Source: Aricia agestis (Eukaryota; Arthropoda; Insecta; Lepidoptera; Lycaenidae). Taken from it: a DNA stretch of 64,000 nt. A program made the translations under genes and the position numbers. A model generated the notes under the pieces. It was not told the origin of the DNA, searched no databases, and worked only from the letters and a program-made list of their open reading frames with translations. Below are positions 1 to 41,206 of the stretch, piece after piece; the stretch's first letter is position 1; every line of letters begins with the position of its first letter. Location: the NCBI RefSeq assembly GCF_905147365.1, contig NC_056407.1, positions 10,930,001 to 10,994,000 on the forward strand, written 5' to 3'.

Positions 1-2640
1 CTGCCTAGGAATCGACATCTCTGATAGTACAAAAGTTCCTGCTCGAAAGGTCCCAACATTTGCCTTCGTACTGTAGAATAGGCGAAGGCAAGCTTTGTAA
101 CATTTCAGAATATTAACATTGAAAAACTTAAAAAAAAAAACCCCGCAACACTACTATGAGGTAAAGAGATTTCCAAGTTCTACTATGCAGTCGCAAATTC
201 GAGTGTCTTCTATAGACTTTAATTTTTGTCTAGACAATAGATGCATAACACTGTTTTTGTAAGTGTAATGTTTTTAAAAGTGTAAAGCCGTAAAGTTATT
301 ATTTTATAGGTGCCCATAAAACTCAGCAAGCAAACTTCTTTCTGAATTAAAAACACTTTTATTGTGCTTCCGACCGTAACTAATAAAATGTCTTATACGA
401 AAGCAAAAATCACTCGTAAGTACCTAGTAGGTACTTACGAGTGGCTTAGAGTAGGTATGCTCCGATAACTCTACACGCCTATGCGCATCGGACACCTTTA
501 TTAACATAATAACTATGTAATAGTTTAAGTTATCATGTTAGTTAGGTACTATCGTACTCGTATGACGTACCAGCAAAAATTTAAAAATAAAATGCCACTT
601 TAAGACATAGGCTTCGTTTTCAACCGACATTGCTCTAGCCGCTGCTGCTGTTGCGGAGTGGCGGAGAGGCAAATGAAACCGACTTCAAAGTAGTGAAGAC
701 TATAATATCATCATCATAATATTTATACGCGAACGAAAAACTTTGTAACCCTTTTTACAAAAAATGGGGAAACGTAGGTGCATGAAATTTTGCACAGTTA
801 TAGTTTATATATTGTGAAGGAGTGCATCGAGCTAATATTATTTAGAAATTATGCTTTTATCATACATTTTTTTAACAAATAAAACATTACACACACTACA
901 ACACACACATGAGAAATGACAGATTTTTGAGTGACAAGCCTATACATACGAATTATACTCTTTTATTTATGGTTGAAGTCTGTTGGCAACAAGTTGACAA
1001 ATTGAAATGCATTATAGTTTTTTTTATTGAATCTAAGATACTAAGAAGACAATGCTTACACGGCCAGTCTGAGATCAGCTAAGTCCCAGAGACAAGAGTT
1101 AAAAAAAAATGAGAAAGTCAATATTTTTTACAAAATATAGGTACTCGTAGTAGTCCTAATGCCATTGAAACTAAGGTAGAATTTCGACCATTGGGCGATC
1201 TCTAGTGTACAGAAATAGTTGGGATTTTGACGAATTCTGGAAAAGGCACTATTAGAGAAAGAATTATTTAATACTTTTTAGTTAATATTCTTATTGTTTT
1301 TACCTTGGAAGACGGTTTTAATTTTTTGTTAAAAAATAATTTTCTATCCTAAAATTTCATAATTTGTATTCTTTCTTAATTTGTGTTCGAAGTACAAAAA
1401 CCCCTCTATATTTTCTTATGTATTTGTGGCTCTTCTTCCCTCTGTCTATAGTGAATAGTGATGTAAGAGTAGGAAGCGATGGCTATCATTTTATCATTGT
1501 TCTGCAAATATGGAGGAAGATTAGGTACGTTGTTTAATAATTTCACCTTCAATTCGAAATAAGTTTTAACTATTTTCTAAATAAACCCTCAACAATATAT
1601 ATTTTATTAATAAAATTGTGTTTGAAATAGTAAATTATTTTAAGCACAACTTTATTATTTAGGTTCTCAATTTTATCAAACTGTTTAATCTAAACAAAAC
1701 TCGGCAGTAGGTGGCTAACCACAGCATTAAAATTGGCGCAGTAAAAAGAAAACTTTTCCGACCACGAAGATTTGCCTCTTTATTTTTAACTCATTAGTTC
1801 TTATTACTTTTTGTCAGTCATTTTCTACACTCCACGCCTACATGCAACTAGAATACAAAGAGATGAAGAGTCAAAATACTTGTTTTGTAAAGTTTCATAT
1901 TACAAAGCCTTGACCAGGTGTATAATTTAGATGATATCAGGCTCGCTTGCGTAGAACTGGGTTAAAGTTAACCCTGGGTTAGATATCATGTTACTGTCTC
2001 TCACGTTTTTATACAAAACGACGTTGAAAGTTAATTATTCATAAATATGAAGGACTAGATATCTTTTCGATTTCGACTTCGAGATACCAAATTTCATCAA
2101 AATCAGTTTATAGTTATAAAGAGATAACACGCAGCCTTAAAGACTTTGGCATTCACAATGTAAAATTTTAGTTCAAGTCCTACTCTACGTTAATTTTTTT
2201 TTAAAAGAACATCTCGTATATGCAACGTATTTCTGAAGAAGAATTATTCAATAAGAACGTTTAACCCATGATTAACTTAAATCTGTGGAAGTGGACCTCA
2301 TTGTCTAACACATTCTAACACATGATAAGTGGCACAATCTGAATGAGAAGGAAATGGCCCTATAATTAAGCGATGTCGGCCGAGATACTTTCGCACAAAA
2401 AGTTGTTCACCGACAGATGTGCCTTCCTCGGCGCATGTTTCCATTGCAAATCCTGTTATGAAATTTCGACGAAATGTCGTAAGCTAGAATTTAATATATC
2501 TTTCCTAGATGACGCCCGCAACTCGGTTGCGCCAAAGTTCGTTTATCGCGAATGAACCGTTCATTTTTCGAGATAAAAAAACGGTCCAGTGGTTTGGACA
2601 TGAAGGAGTAACAGACAGACAGAAACACTTTCGCATTTAT
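1..2640. other. Gene-poor upstream DNA
   Basis: I see no coding exon that I can support in this stretch. It is AT-rich with short open frames only. The one distinct structure is a small perfect hairpin at 411-443 (listed separately). At about 2590-2655 there is an inverted fragment of the common element whose start reads 'atactaatattataaatgcg' on the other strand, with a GACA-type microsatellite beside it. Confidence 0.6.
411..443. repeat. Perfect hairpin, 15-bp arms
   Basis: The two arms (411-425 and 429-443) are exact reverse complements around a 3-base centre. It has no neighbouring gene and no known motif. It may be the tip of a decayed MITE. Confidence 0.6.
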
Positions 2641-2652
2641 AATATTAGTATG

Positions 2653-2850
2653 GATAATTCGTGGTCTAGTGGTATAGAGCGCGGCTCGTGAGTCGGAAGT
2701 CGTGGGTTCGATTCCCGCGTTGGAAACATGTTATTTCCGAGTTTGGTTAGGATAGTGCAGGCTGATCACCTGATTGTCTGACAAGTAAGATAATCCATGC
2801 GTCGGATGGGCATGTAAAAAGTCGGTCCTGGCCATTTAGCCGGACTTTTT
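2653..2850 (+). repeat. tRNA-derived SINE
   Basis: The first 70 bases look like a tRNA. An A-box-like segment 'tggtctagtggtatagagcg' (2662-2681) is followed by a B-box-like 'gggttcgattcccgcg' (about 2704-2719). The sequence continues into an unrelated body ('gctgatcacctgattgtctg') and ends in a short inverted repeat. A second, partial copy of the body is at 3290-3365. The tRNA-like head does not continue into a complete acceptor stem, so I call a SINE and not a tRNA gene. Confidence 0.65.
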
Positions 2851-2989
2851 CGTTTTCGCTTCGTTATAGAATCGCCGATCAAAATGTATGGAATTGACAT
2901 AAGACGAGTCGAACGTCAACGTCATATTAACGAACGCTTATGTCAATTCCATACATTTTCATCGCCGATTCTATAACGAAGCGAAAACG
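2851..2989. repeat. Palindromic MITE-like element
   Basis: Arms of about 53 bp (2851-2903 and 2937-2989) are reverse complements with only two mismatches, separated by about 33 bp. It directly abuts the SINE before it. The structure fits a foldback or MITE remnant of a DNA transposon; no transposase frame is present. Confidence 0.75.
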
Positions 2990-3289
2990 AAAAGATTTTG
3001 GCTCACCCCCCTGCGCCTGATCTCTCGCCGGTCGTGTCGATCTTCCGTTCCACTGGGTTATGAAAGTAAAGGAATAGAGAGTGCTCTTGTGTACTGCGCA
3101 CACACTTATTACCATAAAATTAATCCTGCGTAGCTGGCCTAGTTTCTATGAAACCGGCCACCGTCACCGAAACCGGTGTGGGAGCTATTATTAGTATGGA
3201 TTGATTGCTTCGACGCCTCCAGTAACACAAAGCTTGGCTCTTTATCGTAAATTTGGTGTCCGCATTGGAAAATGATATTTCTGAATTTT

Positions 3290-3365
3290 GTCAGAGCAGG
3301 CTGATCACCTGATTGTCTGGCAATAAAGATTGTATCCACCCGTCGAATGGGCATATAAAACGGCA
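3290..3365 (+). repeat. SINE body fragment
   Basis: This segment repeats the body of the SINE at 2653-2850 ('gctgatcacctgattgtctg', then the cgtcg-atgggcat block) with several substitutions and without the tRNA-like head. Confidence 0.6.
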
Positions 3366-3741
3366 ACGTAAGTCGTAACATTCATTCTATTTCTTTGGAA
3401 AATGAAAACAATTTGAACTTTCCAATTTAATTAAACATGAGGAGAGAAAATCTGAATGAACAATTTAAATATAATGGCTACATACGAAAGTCGTTATTTA
3501 TTTCCGAATCCGCTGCACTACAAACTTTCTTGTTAGCTTTATTTGCTTCTTTGTGGTAGTCAAATTACTTACGTCGAAATTGTAGGAAATTAGATGAGTA
3601 TCTGTGTACTAATTCATATAAATGCGAAAGTGTATCTATCAGTAAGTTTACTCTTCAGGTTTAAACCTCTGAAAAGATTCCAGATAGGTATGGGATTTGG
3701 GAATATATTCAATTCCGAAAAGAATATCTAAGGATAGATAA

Positions 3742-3893
3742 GGGCGTAACTATAACATTCGGGACCCGTGGCAAATTGATGGGGCCCTATCAGTAAAAAT
3801 CGTCACGTTAATAATTAAACAATGTATAAAAAAAAATTTGGGTCGGGGGCCCGTGGCATTTTGCCAGCCCTGCCAGCCTATAGTAACGCCACT
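3742..3893. repeat. Inverted-repeat element with GGCGTAACTATA ends
   Basis: The left end 'gggcgtaactata' and the right end 'tatagtaacgcc' are near-exact reverse complements. Between them are 'gggacccgtggcaaat' and its inverted partner 'gtggcattttgccag'. This looks like a short non-autonomous DNA transposon. Confidence 0.5.
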
Positions 3894-3899
3894 GCGATA

Positions 3900-6800
3900 G
3901 ATATTACTTAGGAATAATGTACGACTCTCGCGTGAAAAAAGAATTTCGACCCAACAAAGTTGCAAGCAACATCTTAGTTGTAAATCTAAATGCGAAATTA
4001 TAACCTAGGCATTTCTTAATGCATCTCCATCGTATTTTGAAAGAAAATGTAAGTGAGTATTGCACGCATGGGAACCTAAACAATTAACACATTTTATGAG
4101 TATTCGTAGCTCGAATTACAACAGCATAAATATTAATCTTTGTATCAAATTCTTAATGGTGGAAACGGTCCACATTTTGACACGCATCATTTAATTACGA
4201 TGCCCTTCAATTTTAGTGTCGTGTTAAGACGTTTTGTTAGTTCTATGTAAATTCTGAGTTTATTAACTTAACGAGATGTTACTTACGAAAATATTACTTT
4301 GTCCATGACTATACAGCAACATTTTTGAACGACTACTACACAACATAGCAATAAAATATATTTTTTATAAGTATTTACACAATTAATTAAATAAATAAAA
4401 ACAACTGAACAAAATATAACAAATTGGCTACGTAGGGTTTTCTCTCGTTTTGGAGAGCGCGTTGAACTCTTTTTATACTCCGTCACGCCCGAAGCACGGA
4501 AATAACACTCATCAGTCATCACTTTCTTATGTATTTTGATGACAAACTATAGGTACCTAATATTAGACAAAACAGCAATGAAAATAACTATGTTACTTAG
4601 TAAGACTCATAAAAATTATTGTAGAAAAGCGCAAACCGTAGTTAATATTAGATTAAAAGGAAATCGGGACAATTTTTTCGGCACAAAAATCCTTTCTTAG
4701 GCTCCCGTTTTAGGCTTCGACGACATCATAGCATTTTGCCATGATTAGTAAAATCTATTAATTTTAATTAAAATACTTAAACACATGAGGAATAAAGGAA
4801 AATGAACATTTACTTACCACTCTTTGTGTACCTACTTCACTACCTGACTCTAACAAAACATCTAAGAAAGGATAGTTCCACTATTGCAAAATGATAAAGG
4901 AAACGCAAATGTGCTTTTCCCTATTACCGCTATGACACATATCAATACAATTAACAAGGTTCATTCCCCGGCAGGTCCTGTAGTCATCGGCCTTCGCACC
5001 CGTTACGCTGCGTAACCCTATTGTCTCTACTCTCTGACCTGACAACCATTTCGGTTGATGCCATTATAACCCGTCCATGTTAAATATTACAATTCCTAGT
5101 TATAACTTGGAGTTTCGGGAGAGTAACTATGGAGTAGTTATGTAGGTTTTACATCTTTATCCCAGGATTCTACTAATTTGATCTAGCACAGCTTTGATTA
5201 CGTATGGATCCTTTAAAATAGCAAGAAATTTTTGTATGTCTGATTTTTCGACTAATCAATAATATCACGTTTAAAGTTGGTTTAACATTTTAAGAGCATA
5301 CCATTTTGCAGTTTCGTCCTACTGAGACTGCATCTGAACTTAAAATCATAGCGAACCTGTACAGCTTTTTTAAGTTACTTTGCCTTTTAATAATACTTAA
5401 AATAGTCGAATATAAATTCTAAACCATCTCAAAGCTGTAATGTTGGTTTATAATATCAGAATAGTACTCGTTCCTATTCATAGGTGTATCATACTCGTGC
5501 GGGTTATACGCCAACGTTACTCACTTCCCGTGTTTTTATGTAACGTACGTGTTAATGAACTTAATGCATACTATCAAAATTGGTCCTTTGTTTTCTAACA
5601 ATTATTCCACGTAACGTGTAACGTTACCGAGGTCAAAAATGATACCCTTTAATTTCTGTATGGATCTATTACAGATGTGTAGATCTATTAAGTATATTCT
5701 AATATCGTAGCTTACATAATAAGGCATGTCTTACTACGTATAGGTTACTACTATTTCTAATGATAAAGTAAGTAATATTGTAAAATAAGCTTCTGGCTCT
5801 ACTAAACGGATTTGAAATCAGTTTTGTTTAATATAAAATCCTAAGCAAATAAGGAGTGCATAAGCTATATCAGGAAGGTATCGTTTGAAACACTCTTACC
5901 TTACTTACTTTATCCCAGGCAAAAGCAAGATAATTATAATCTAGTGTAGTTATTAGAATATTATTAGGTGTTTAATTAAGAAACAGATTATGTAGTTACA
6001 GTATGTGCCAAAACATTCAACTTGACGTTTTAATGAAATACATACCCGCTATTTATATAAAAGTTACAACAACAATTTACAAATGAAAGTGAATTGCATA
6101 ATTATTATTATGTGAATTATAAGATTCTTTGTAAATACATACTTTCTGTATTAAAATATTAATAAGTCATAATTATATAAGTAAAAATGGTTGTCTTATC
6201 CGTGTTAGAGTATTAACTTGATACACCCAACTATTAGAATAAATGGCTAATACCTACTCATTAGCTTTTGCACGATTACTTGCTGTAATCGTAACAGGAA
6301 GAGGGTTTACATAAAAAAATGAAGTCACTTGTTTAGAGTTTCCTAATTTTCAGAGTTCACAAACCCTTTTTTTCTTGAGGGGGGAAATGTTCAAAATATC
6401 GTCCAGATATATAAGGGCTAAAAGCCACGGGTGTTTTAAACTACAAGAAAATCCTCAGTAGTCCACTAATTAAAAGTAGACTCTACATAGTAGGTATATC
6501 TAAGCTACATCAAAATATGTATTTCTGTCATTTAAAAAAATCTAGTTTATTTTTAATTGATTTGTTTTCACCAGATTCATAGTATAGTGTTTATTACCAA
6601 AAAAATTGCCAAAAACTAATAAAAATAAAATCAATTGTTTAACATCGAGGCAGTGAAAGAAGTGTTGTGCAATAGATGTCAGATGGGTCAGATCCAAGAA
6701 CGTAATGGCAAAAAGGAATAAGTGTTGCAGATTAGTTACAGAAAGGCGGAAAACGATCATCGCTCTTATAAGCTGCTGTTACGTTTCATTAAATAACAAA

Positions 6801-8045
6801 TTGATCATCGAGTTAGATTTTTATTGATTGTAAATCCCAATTACTTATGTTCATCATGTTTGAGGGTCGTAACATCCCCCTTTCATGACCCTTCTCCTTT
6901 TGACTATGCTTTCCTGTCTTCAGCGATTAATCTTGGAAAGCATTGTACACAGTAATCTCAACTTTTAGGTGTGGTGCGAATTTGGTCTGACCAACGCATG
7001 TAGGATCCAGCCTAGTAAAGGGCCCTTTGTTGTTTGGCCCAACCATATTATTATCAAGTTTTTGTGGGATCTCTCCTTTTTTCCGATTATGTGACTACCA
7101 CATACAATTTATCTAAAATACATTTTATATCAAAGTAAGTATTTTAAAATATCTATAAGGTAGACGTTTTGAGACAGTTTTTAATTTCAGCTTTTACTCG
7201 AATATTCTGTTATATAGTTTTCGTAGTAGCAATCGTCCATCAACTGTGGAACCCTACGCTTCACTTATTCTAACTTAGCTTTTTTTTTTCGTTGTTTGAG
7301 GTTGGTTTTCTTTTTTGTAAGTCTTCACAAAACCATTCACTTTATTTACTATTTCCACCAAAAAAATATTAAATTTGTTACGCTCTGGTTTTCTTTCATT
7401 AAGTGGTTAAATTAATTATTAGATAATACGTGATGGTGTTAACATTAACAGTATTTTTGTTCTCTAGAACATATATTAGATAATAAAATATAACTGTGGA
7501 TTAAACACTGAACTGTTAAAATGGCGTTGCCGCTTGCGTAGGTATAGGTAAAACCTTTTGCCAATGTAATATTATCTTATCGTGCTTTTTTCTCATTTAT
7601 TACACAGTGATTTATACGACTCTATTTTCGAAATATGTAATTAGGTCTGATAATCGAATATAAATAAATTAACTAAACTGAATTTAATTATTTTCTTTGT
7701 GATCAATTAATGCCCTGATTTTTGTATCGTACGCTCCTAATTTTAACAAGATACCGTGCTAGACCATAACCATAGAGTAGGTGCTAAAGATGGCTGAAGA
7801 TATCAGATACGGCTTATAACACCAGCCTTTGCCACGCACTGGTTCCCGTCCAGTTCAACATAATGTTACACTAACACCGTCTCACGTTAATGTAAGGTGC
7901 TCTTTAGCTTCGAGCGTGTCATGCCCCTAACACAATTAGATAAAAGAAAGTAACCTTAATTTTTCTTACTAGATCAACAAAGTAGTGTAATTGCGGGATT
8001 TAGAACTTGTTCTAGCGTAAGAGCCATTAAACGTTTATAAGGTTT
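3900..8045. other. Intergenic DNA upstream of Cad87A
   Basis: About 4 kb of AT-rich sequence with no coding exon, RNA gene or clear repeat unit that I can support. Open frames here are short and lack splice context or recognisable protein content. Confidence 0.5.
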
Positions 8046-8047
8046 AT

Positions 8048-8180
8048 TTTCACCAACGACTGTTAAAGTTAACGCCGGAATTAGTATGACGTTACCTCTT
8101 TCGATTTTCATATGAATAAAAGAGAAGACATTACATTTTAACAAGCTGTTAACACTAACAGACGTTGGTGAAATTGGGGC
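8048..8180. repeat. Short MITE with TTCACCAACG ends
   Basis: Left end 'attttcaccaacgactgtta' mirrors right end 'taacagacgttggtgaaatt' with a few differences. The body of about 130 bp has no coding capacity. The open frame on the minus strand is a by-product of this element. Confidence 0.6.
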
Positions 8181-8857
8181 TAAAAGTCTTTTAGTAACTA
8201 AATGAGCCATAAATGGTTAAGGCGACGCCTTGATAATTTGGCTGTAGCGATATTGATTTTTCTTAGCAATGACTAAAGCTAAGAAATTAAAGTTCATTGT
8301 CATAAGTATTCACCATGTCTTTGTCTTTGAATTACCTATAGCATAACACGATTGGTCAACTTTTATAACACAGAATAATCAATCAAAAAGCCGTTTGTAA
8401 ACAAAGGGATTCTAATTTTGCCAACAGAGAGTGATTTAAGTTAAATTTGTACATACTCGTAGGTTGGTCCAAGGCTCAAGCATACACTTACACGGTTTTT
8501 TACTTTAACGCGACGTCACCTTAAATACTAAATTTGCTTTATGTTGGACCAATAGGCTAGGGCCTAGGACTACATGATTCGGACCGTGAACATTTAATAT
8601 TAGATACAATTTTAGGCTCATCCTATTATCGCGCTCTCTTTTCAGTGTTAAGGATTTATACTTTCTAAAATATCGTTAATTAACCATCGTGTATTTTTTC
8701 AGGTCTCTGCGAAATCATCAGCACCTTGCGAATAACCCAAGTGTCAACACTTTCGCCCGTGCACGCGCCGAACTTCTCACGGTGAAACCGTGCGACCAGC
8801 CGCCCCGGGAAAATGTTCTACGACGTAGACAATAAGCTCAGGTGCGATAGGTGAACA

Positions 8858-38067
<29,210 letters not shown>

Positions 38068-38116
38068 TCGCTTTGAACAAGTCAGCAATTAGTACAAGCT
38101 AAGTTAATGAGACACT

Positions 38117-38215
38117 AAGGCCGGTCTAAATTTTGACAGCCAACCAATCACAGAGCCGAACCGCGTCTTGAGACCGGGTCGCATCTTAAGTACTGACTAT
38201 TTATATAGGCCTTAG
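38117..38215. repeat. MITE fragment (relative of 32035-32296)
   Basis: Its 'attttgacagccaaccaatc' and 'cttgagaccgggtcgcatct' blocks match the MITE in intron 20. The outer ends 'aaggcc' and 'ggcctt' are inverted. Confidence 0.7.
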
Positions 38216-38421
38216 GGTCATAACTCACCGGGACGCCATCGCGACGTAGCCAGTGACGTTACCATGGCAACGTCCAAGCAACGTCTGGTGTCCCTACATC
38301 GCCGCAAAGCGCTGTTTTTTCTTAAAGTTAAGTTTAAAAACACCGCTTTGCGGCGACGTAAAGGTGACATGGTTACGTCACTGTCTACGTCGCGATGGCG
38401 TCCCGGTGAGTTATGGCTCTA
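38214..38421. repeat. Palindromic MITE, CACCGGGACGCCATCGCGACG arms
   Basis: The ends 'agggtcataactcaccggga' and 'tcccggtgagttatggctct' are inverted, and the arms extend inward through 'cgccatcgcgacgta' and 'cattcgccgcaaagcg'-like segments for about 80 bp each side. It abuts MITEs on both sides. Confidence 0.8.
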
Positions 38422-38570
38422 AGGGCCTGTTTCACCACCTCCTGATATGTGCCGGATTGCCTATCCACTATCCACAATTTATCTGATAGATATTCCATAC
38501 TCTATCTGTCAAGTTAAGGTGTGGATCGCCTATCCGGCACTTGTCAGGAAGTGGTGAAACAGGCCCTTAA
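38421..38570. repeat. MITE with AGGGCCTGTTTCACCAC ends
   Basis: The left end 'agggcctgtttcaccacctc' and the right end 'gtggtgaaacaggccctta' form inverted repeats. Inner blocks 'gtgccggattgcctatcc' and 'gatcgcctatccggcac' are also inverted. It starts at the last base of the preceding MITE. Confidence 0.8.
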
Positions 38571-39101
38571 GCTCCTAGGGCAAAAAAGTTTAAAGTGGGT
38601 ATTTAAATGTAGGTAATCTTATTAGTTACCTACTACCATCGAAGTTTAGAAACTGACTTAGCAAACATGTTACAAAATAAAATTCTTTTTAACTGGGAAA
38701 TGTTAGGCAATTTTACTATTAATAAATAATAATACTTAATTTAAATTGCCTTGCCTTTCAAAGGTTTACTTTAAGCTTTACATACTATTATAGTAAGCAT
38801 CAACTTAAGATAAAATATTCTATTAGTTATAAAGAAAAATATTAACAAAACGAGCGTGCCTAATATATTTATTTATAATTTTCAAGATTTGAAAATTTGC
38901 TTTCATATAATTTTAGTCATAAGTATCTTGTAAGTAGTATGAACTATGAAGTAATGAATACATTTTATTTATAATTGGTAATAGTAAGTCATGTACTTTG
39001 TAATAAATTTTACCACAAATCTTATTAAAATTTATTTGGTTAGAATGCTTTATTTTCCCTATATCTTGTTTCTCCTACACTGTACATAGTATACTCTCTT
39101 A

Positions 39102-39226
39102 TAGGGCGTTCGCTGCGTTGAGCGTGTGCCCGGCGCGGGCGCCCGCGTCATACGGACTGACCCGCCTCAACGCAGCGCTGCTCTTATGAATAACATGAAA
39201 CAAGCACGCCTGGCGAACGCCCGTAG
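39102..39226. repeat. GC-rich MITE, AGGGCGTTCGC ends
   Basis: 'agggcgttcgctgcgttgag' mirrors the inner 'ctcaacgcagcg' and the outer 'gcgaacgcccgt'. It is strongly GC-rich in an AT-rich surrounding. Confidence 0.6.
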
Positions 39227-39369
39227 GGCTTACACAAGGCCTAAGCGAGTATACTACAGTAGTTAAATACTTATGAACCTATTTTGTAGGGTTCCGTATC
39301 CAAAGGGTAAAAACTAAAAACGGGACCCTATTTATGTGTGCTGTGACCCTTATTAGCCAAAATGTAAAC

Positions 39370-39440
39370 TAATTCCATGTCCATTGGTGACGGTAGTTGC
39401 TTTCCATCAGGTGACCCGTTTGCTCCCTTATTTAAAAAAA
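39370..39440 (+). repeat. 3' fragment of the SINE-like family
   Basis: 'ggtagttgctttccatcagg' and 'tgacccgtttgctcccttat' followed by an A-tract match the 3' end of 11650-11982. The copy is truncated at its 5' end. Confidence 0.7.
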
Positions 39441-40155
39441 ATCGTAATTGTTAATTCTTCTATAATATAGGAAAACTCCACGGACTAAGTTTCAAAATCT
39501 TTCTCTCCTTACCTTACTATTGTTTGGCTCCACCGAATTTCGTTTTATGCATGAATGATAGAGAAAACGAGATAATTAGACAAACTGTTGCAAGCCTTGA
39601 AGAAATTTTGACTATTTTTTCGGATTCTAACAACAACATAACATTCTAACTGTATCTATTTGTTCCCAAAAGTTTAATAAATTACATATTTAATAAAATA
39701 TCTCCTAGGTATCAGAGACCTTGTCACCTTTGTAGTCATGTCTCACGAAAATCTTACAAAACAACACTGATTAGCTAATCAGTCCCAAAAAGTATTTTTA
39801 TACTAAAGAAAGCTGTTATTGTTTGCCTTATTTAAAAGTCTATATCATCTCTAGTACATATTATAGCTTATGCAGTAAGTACTGTTAAGTACCTAGTTGC
39901 AGAATTACTGAACAGGAACACCCTTGCAGCTTGCTTGTTACAAAACCCTTGTGCTACCCTTTTTTTCGTAATCTTTACTAATTCTTATAGATAATAGAAC
40001 ATAGTGTTCGTTATATTTCAATCCTATAGGTCATTGTATGAATAATTCTCTCTCCAAAACTCAAAATTTAAAAACGCCAACTCTCTCCTCTCACAGCAGA
40101 CCTCATATGGCACTTATGGCTGCATTTTAGGTTTATAGCCTAAATAAATCGCACG

Positions 40156-40470
40156 GTGTTATTTACATACACAATAATTTATTGTTTCTTACAATTTAGT
40201 GAAGCTAAAATACATCTTGTCAATCGATTACAGTTTGAAAAGCCTTTAAAGTTTCTCACTCCCTGTGTTAACCAAATAAACGAAAGCTTCATCTTGCAGC
40301 TGAATAGAACACACCATAATTGCCACTCGTGCCATGAAATGAGAAAAAATGCCAAACTGATATACAACAGATGGGAAATAAGGAGGGTGGTTGCGGGGAG
40401 GACCTTCGCGGAAATCATAACGCTGGTGTCCTTACAACCACAATATATATTAGATAAAGTTATAATATAA
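40156..40470 (+). CDS. Unassigned open frame, possible small gene or exon
   Basis: A 104-codon frame between the ends of two convergent genes. It starts with a hydrophobic stretch (LFTYTIIYCFLQF), and has a paired-cysteine segment HNCHSCHEM near residue 55, then a basic run. An alternative reading is an exon starting after 'ttcttacaatttag' at 40200. The composition is not obviously repeat-like and I do not recognise the protein. No second exon, promoter or repeat copy in this window supports or excludes it. It could also be chance. Confidence 0.25.
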   Translation: MLFTYTIIYCFLQFSEAKIHLVNRLQFEKPLKFLTPCVNQINESFILQLNRTHHNCHSCHEMRKNAKLIYNRWEIRRVVAGRTFAEIITLVSLQPQYILDKVII

Positions 40471-41206
40471 AGATCGCCATTAAAAAAAAACTAGATTAAA
40501 TTTAACTTATTATCTTATGAGATACACTGTAATTTAAACTGCATTATGTTATCTATCCGGAACGTTTCTTAATATTGTGGATGAAAGAAAACTGACCACT
40601 TACATAAACGTCAGTCTGTCAGCTGTACTACATTTACTAACTTAATAGAGATTTATAAAAAAAATAACACCTTAACATTGTCCAACAAGCTCATCATTGT
40701 CATTAACCAGCATGTGTGTAAGATGAGCTTTGAATACAATTCATAAATGATAAGACCAGGACTAACTCACATTCAGAATGCTATTGTACATTTCACAATC
40801 AAATTTAGATCTAGTTAAAGTACAAATTCTTTAGCAATTACATGAATTCAAACATAAATTTAACTAATTTTACTTGAACTAAATGAGTGTATGCGATAAG
40901 ACATCTACCGACACATCAATGTTTTCACAAATCTTTTAATATCTCTTATAGAAAACATTACTTACACTTTAGATGAACAAAACTATTTGCACATTTATGG
41001 AGTTTACTTACATGCTTATTCATTTTAATTAGACATTAAAATCAAAAGATTTATTTAGTTCACATTGATTTTTTGCTCATTTTTTTTTTATTTTGATTGA
41101 TAAGGATTCAGTAAATTGGGACAGGGAACATATTATGGATGGGGGATAGCCCGGGCTGTGGCGATGTGTTTGTATATTATGTTTTACAGGTGTCACATTT
41201 GACTCA

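Larger units (their letters stand above)
38068..39060 (+). other. Likely Cad87A 3' untranslated region and flank
   Basis: The stop codon is followed by 50 bases, then a block of three MITEs (38117-38570), then AT-rich sequence with several AATAAA-type signals (for example near 38675 and 39000). If the transcript reaches these signals, the MITEs are in its 3' untranslated region; the true end cannot be read from sequence. Confidence 0.45.

Noticed and set aside
2653..2725. tRNA gene
   Set aside because: A-box and B-box-like sequences are present but the acceptor stem does not close, and the sequence continues as a repeated SINE body.
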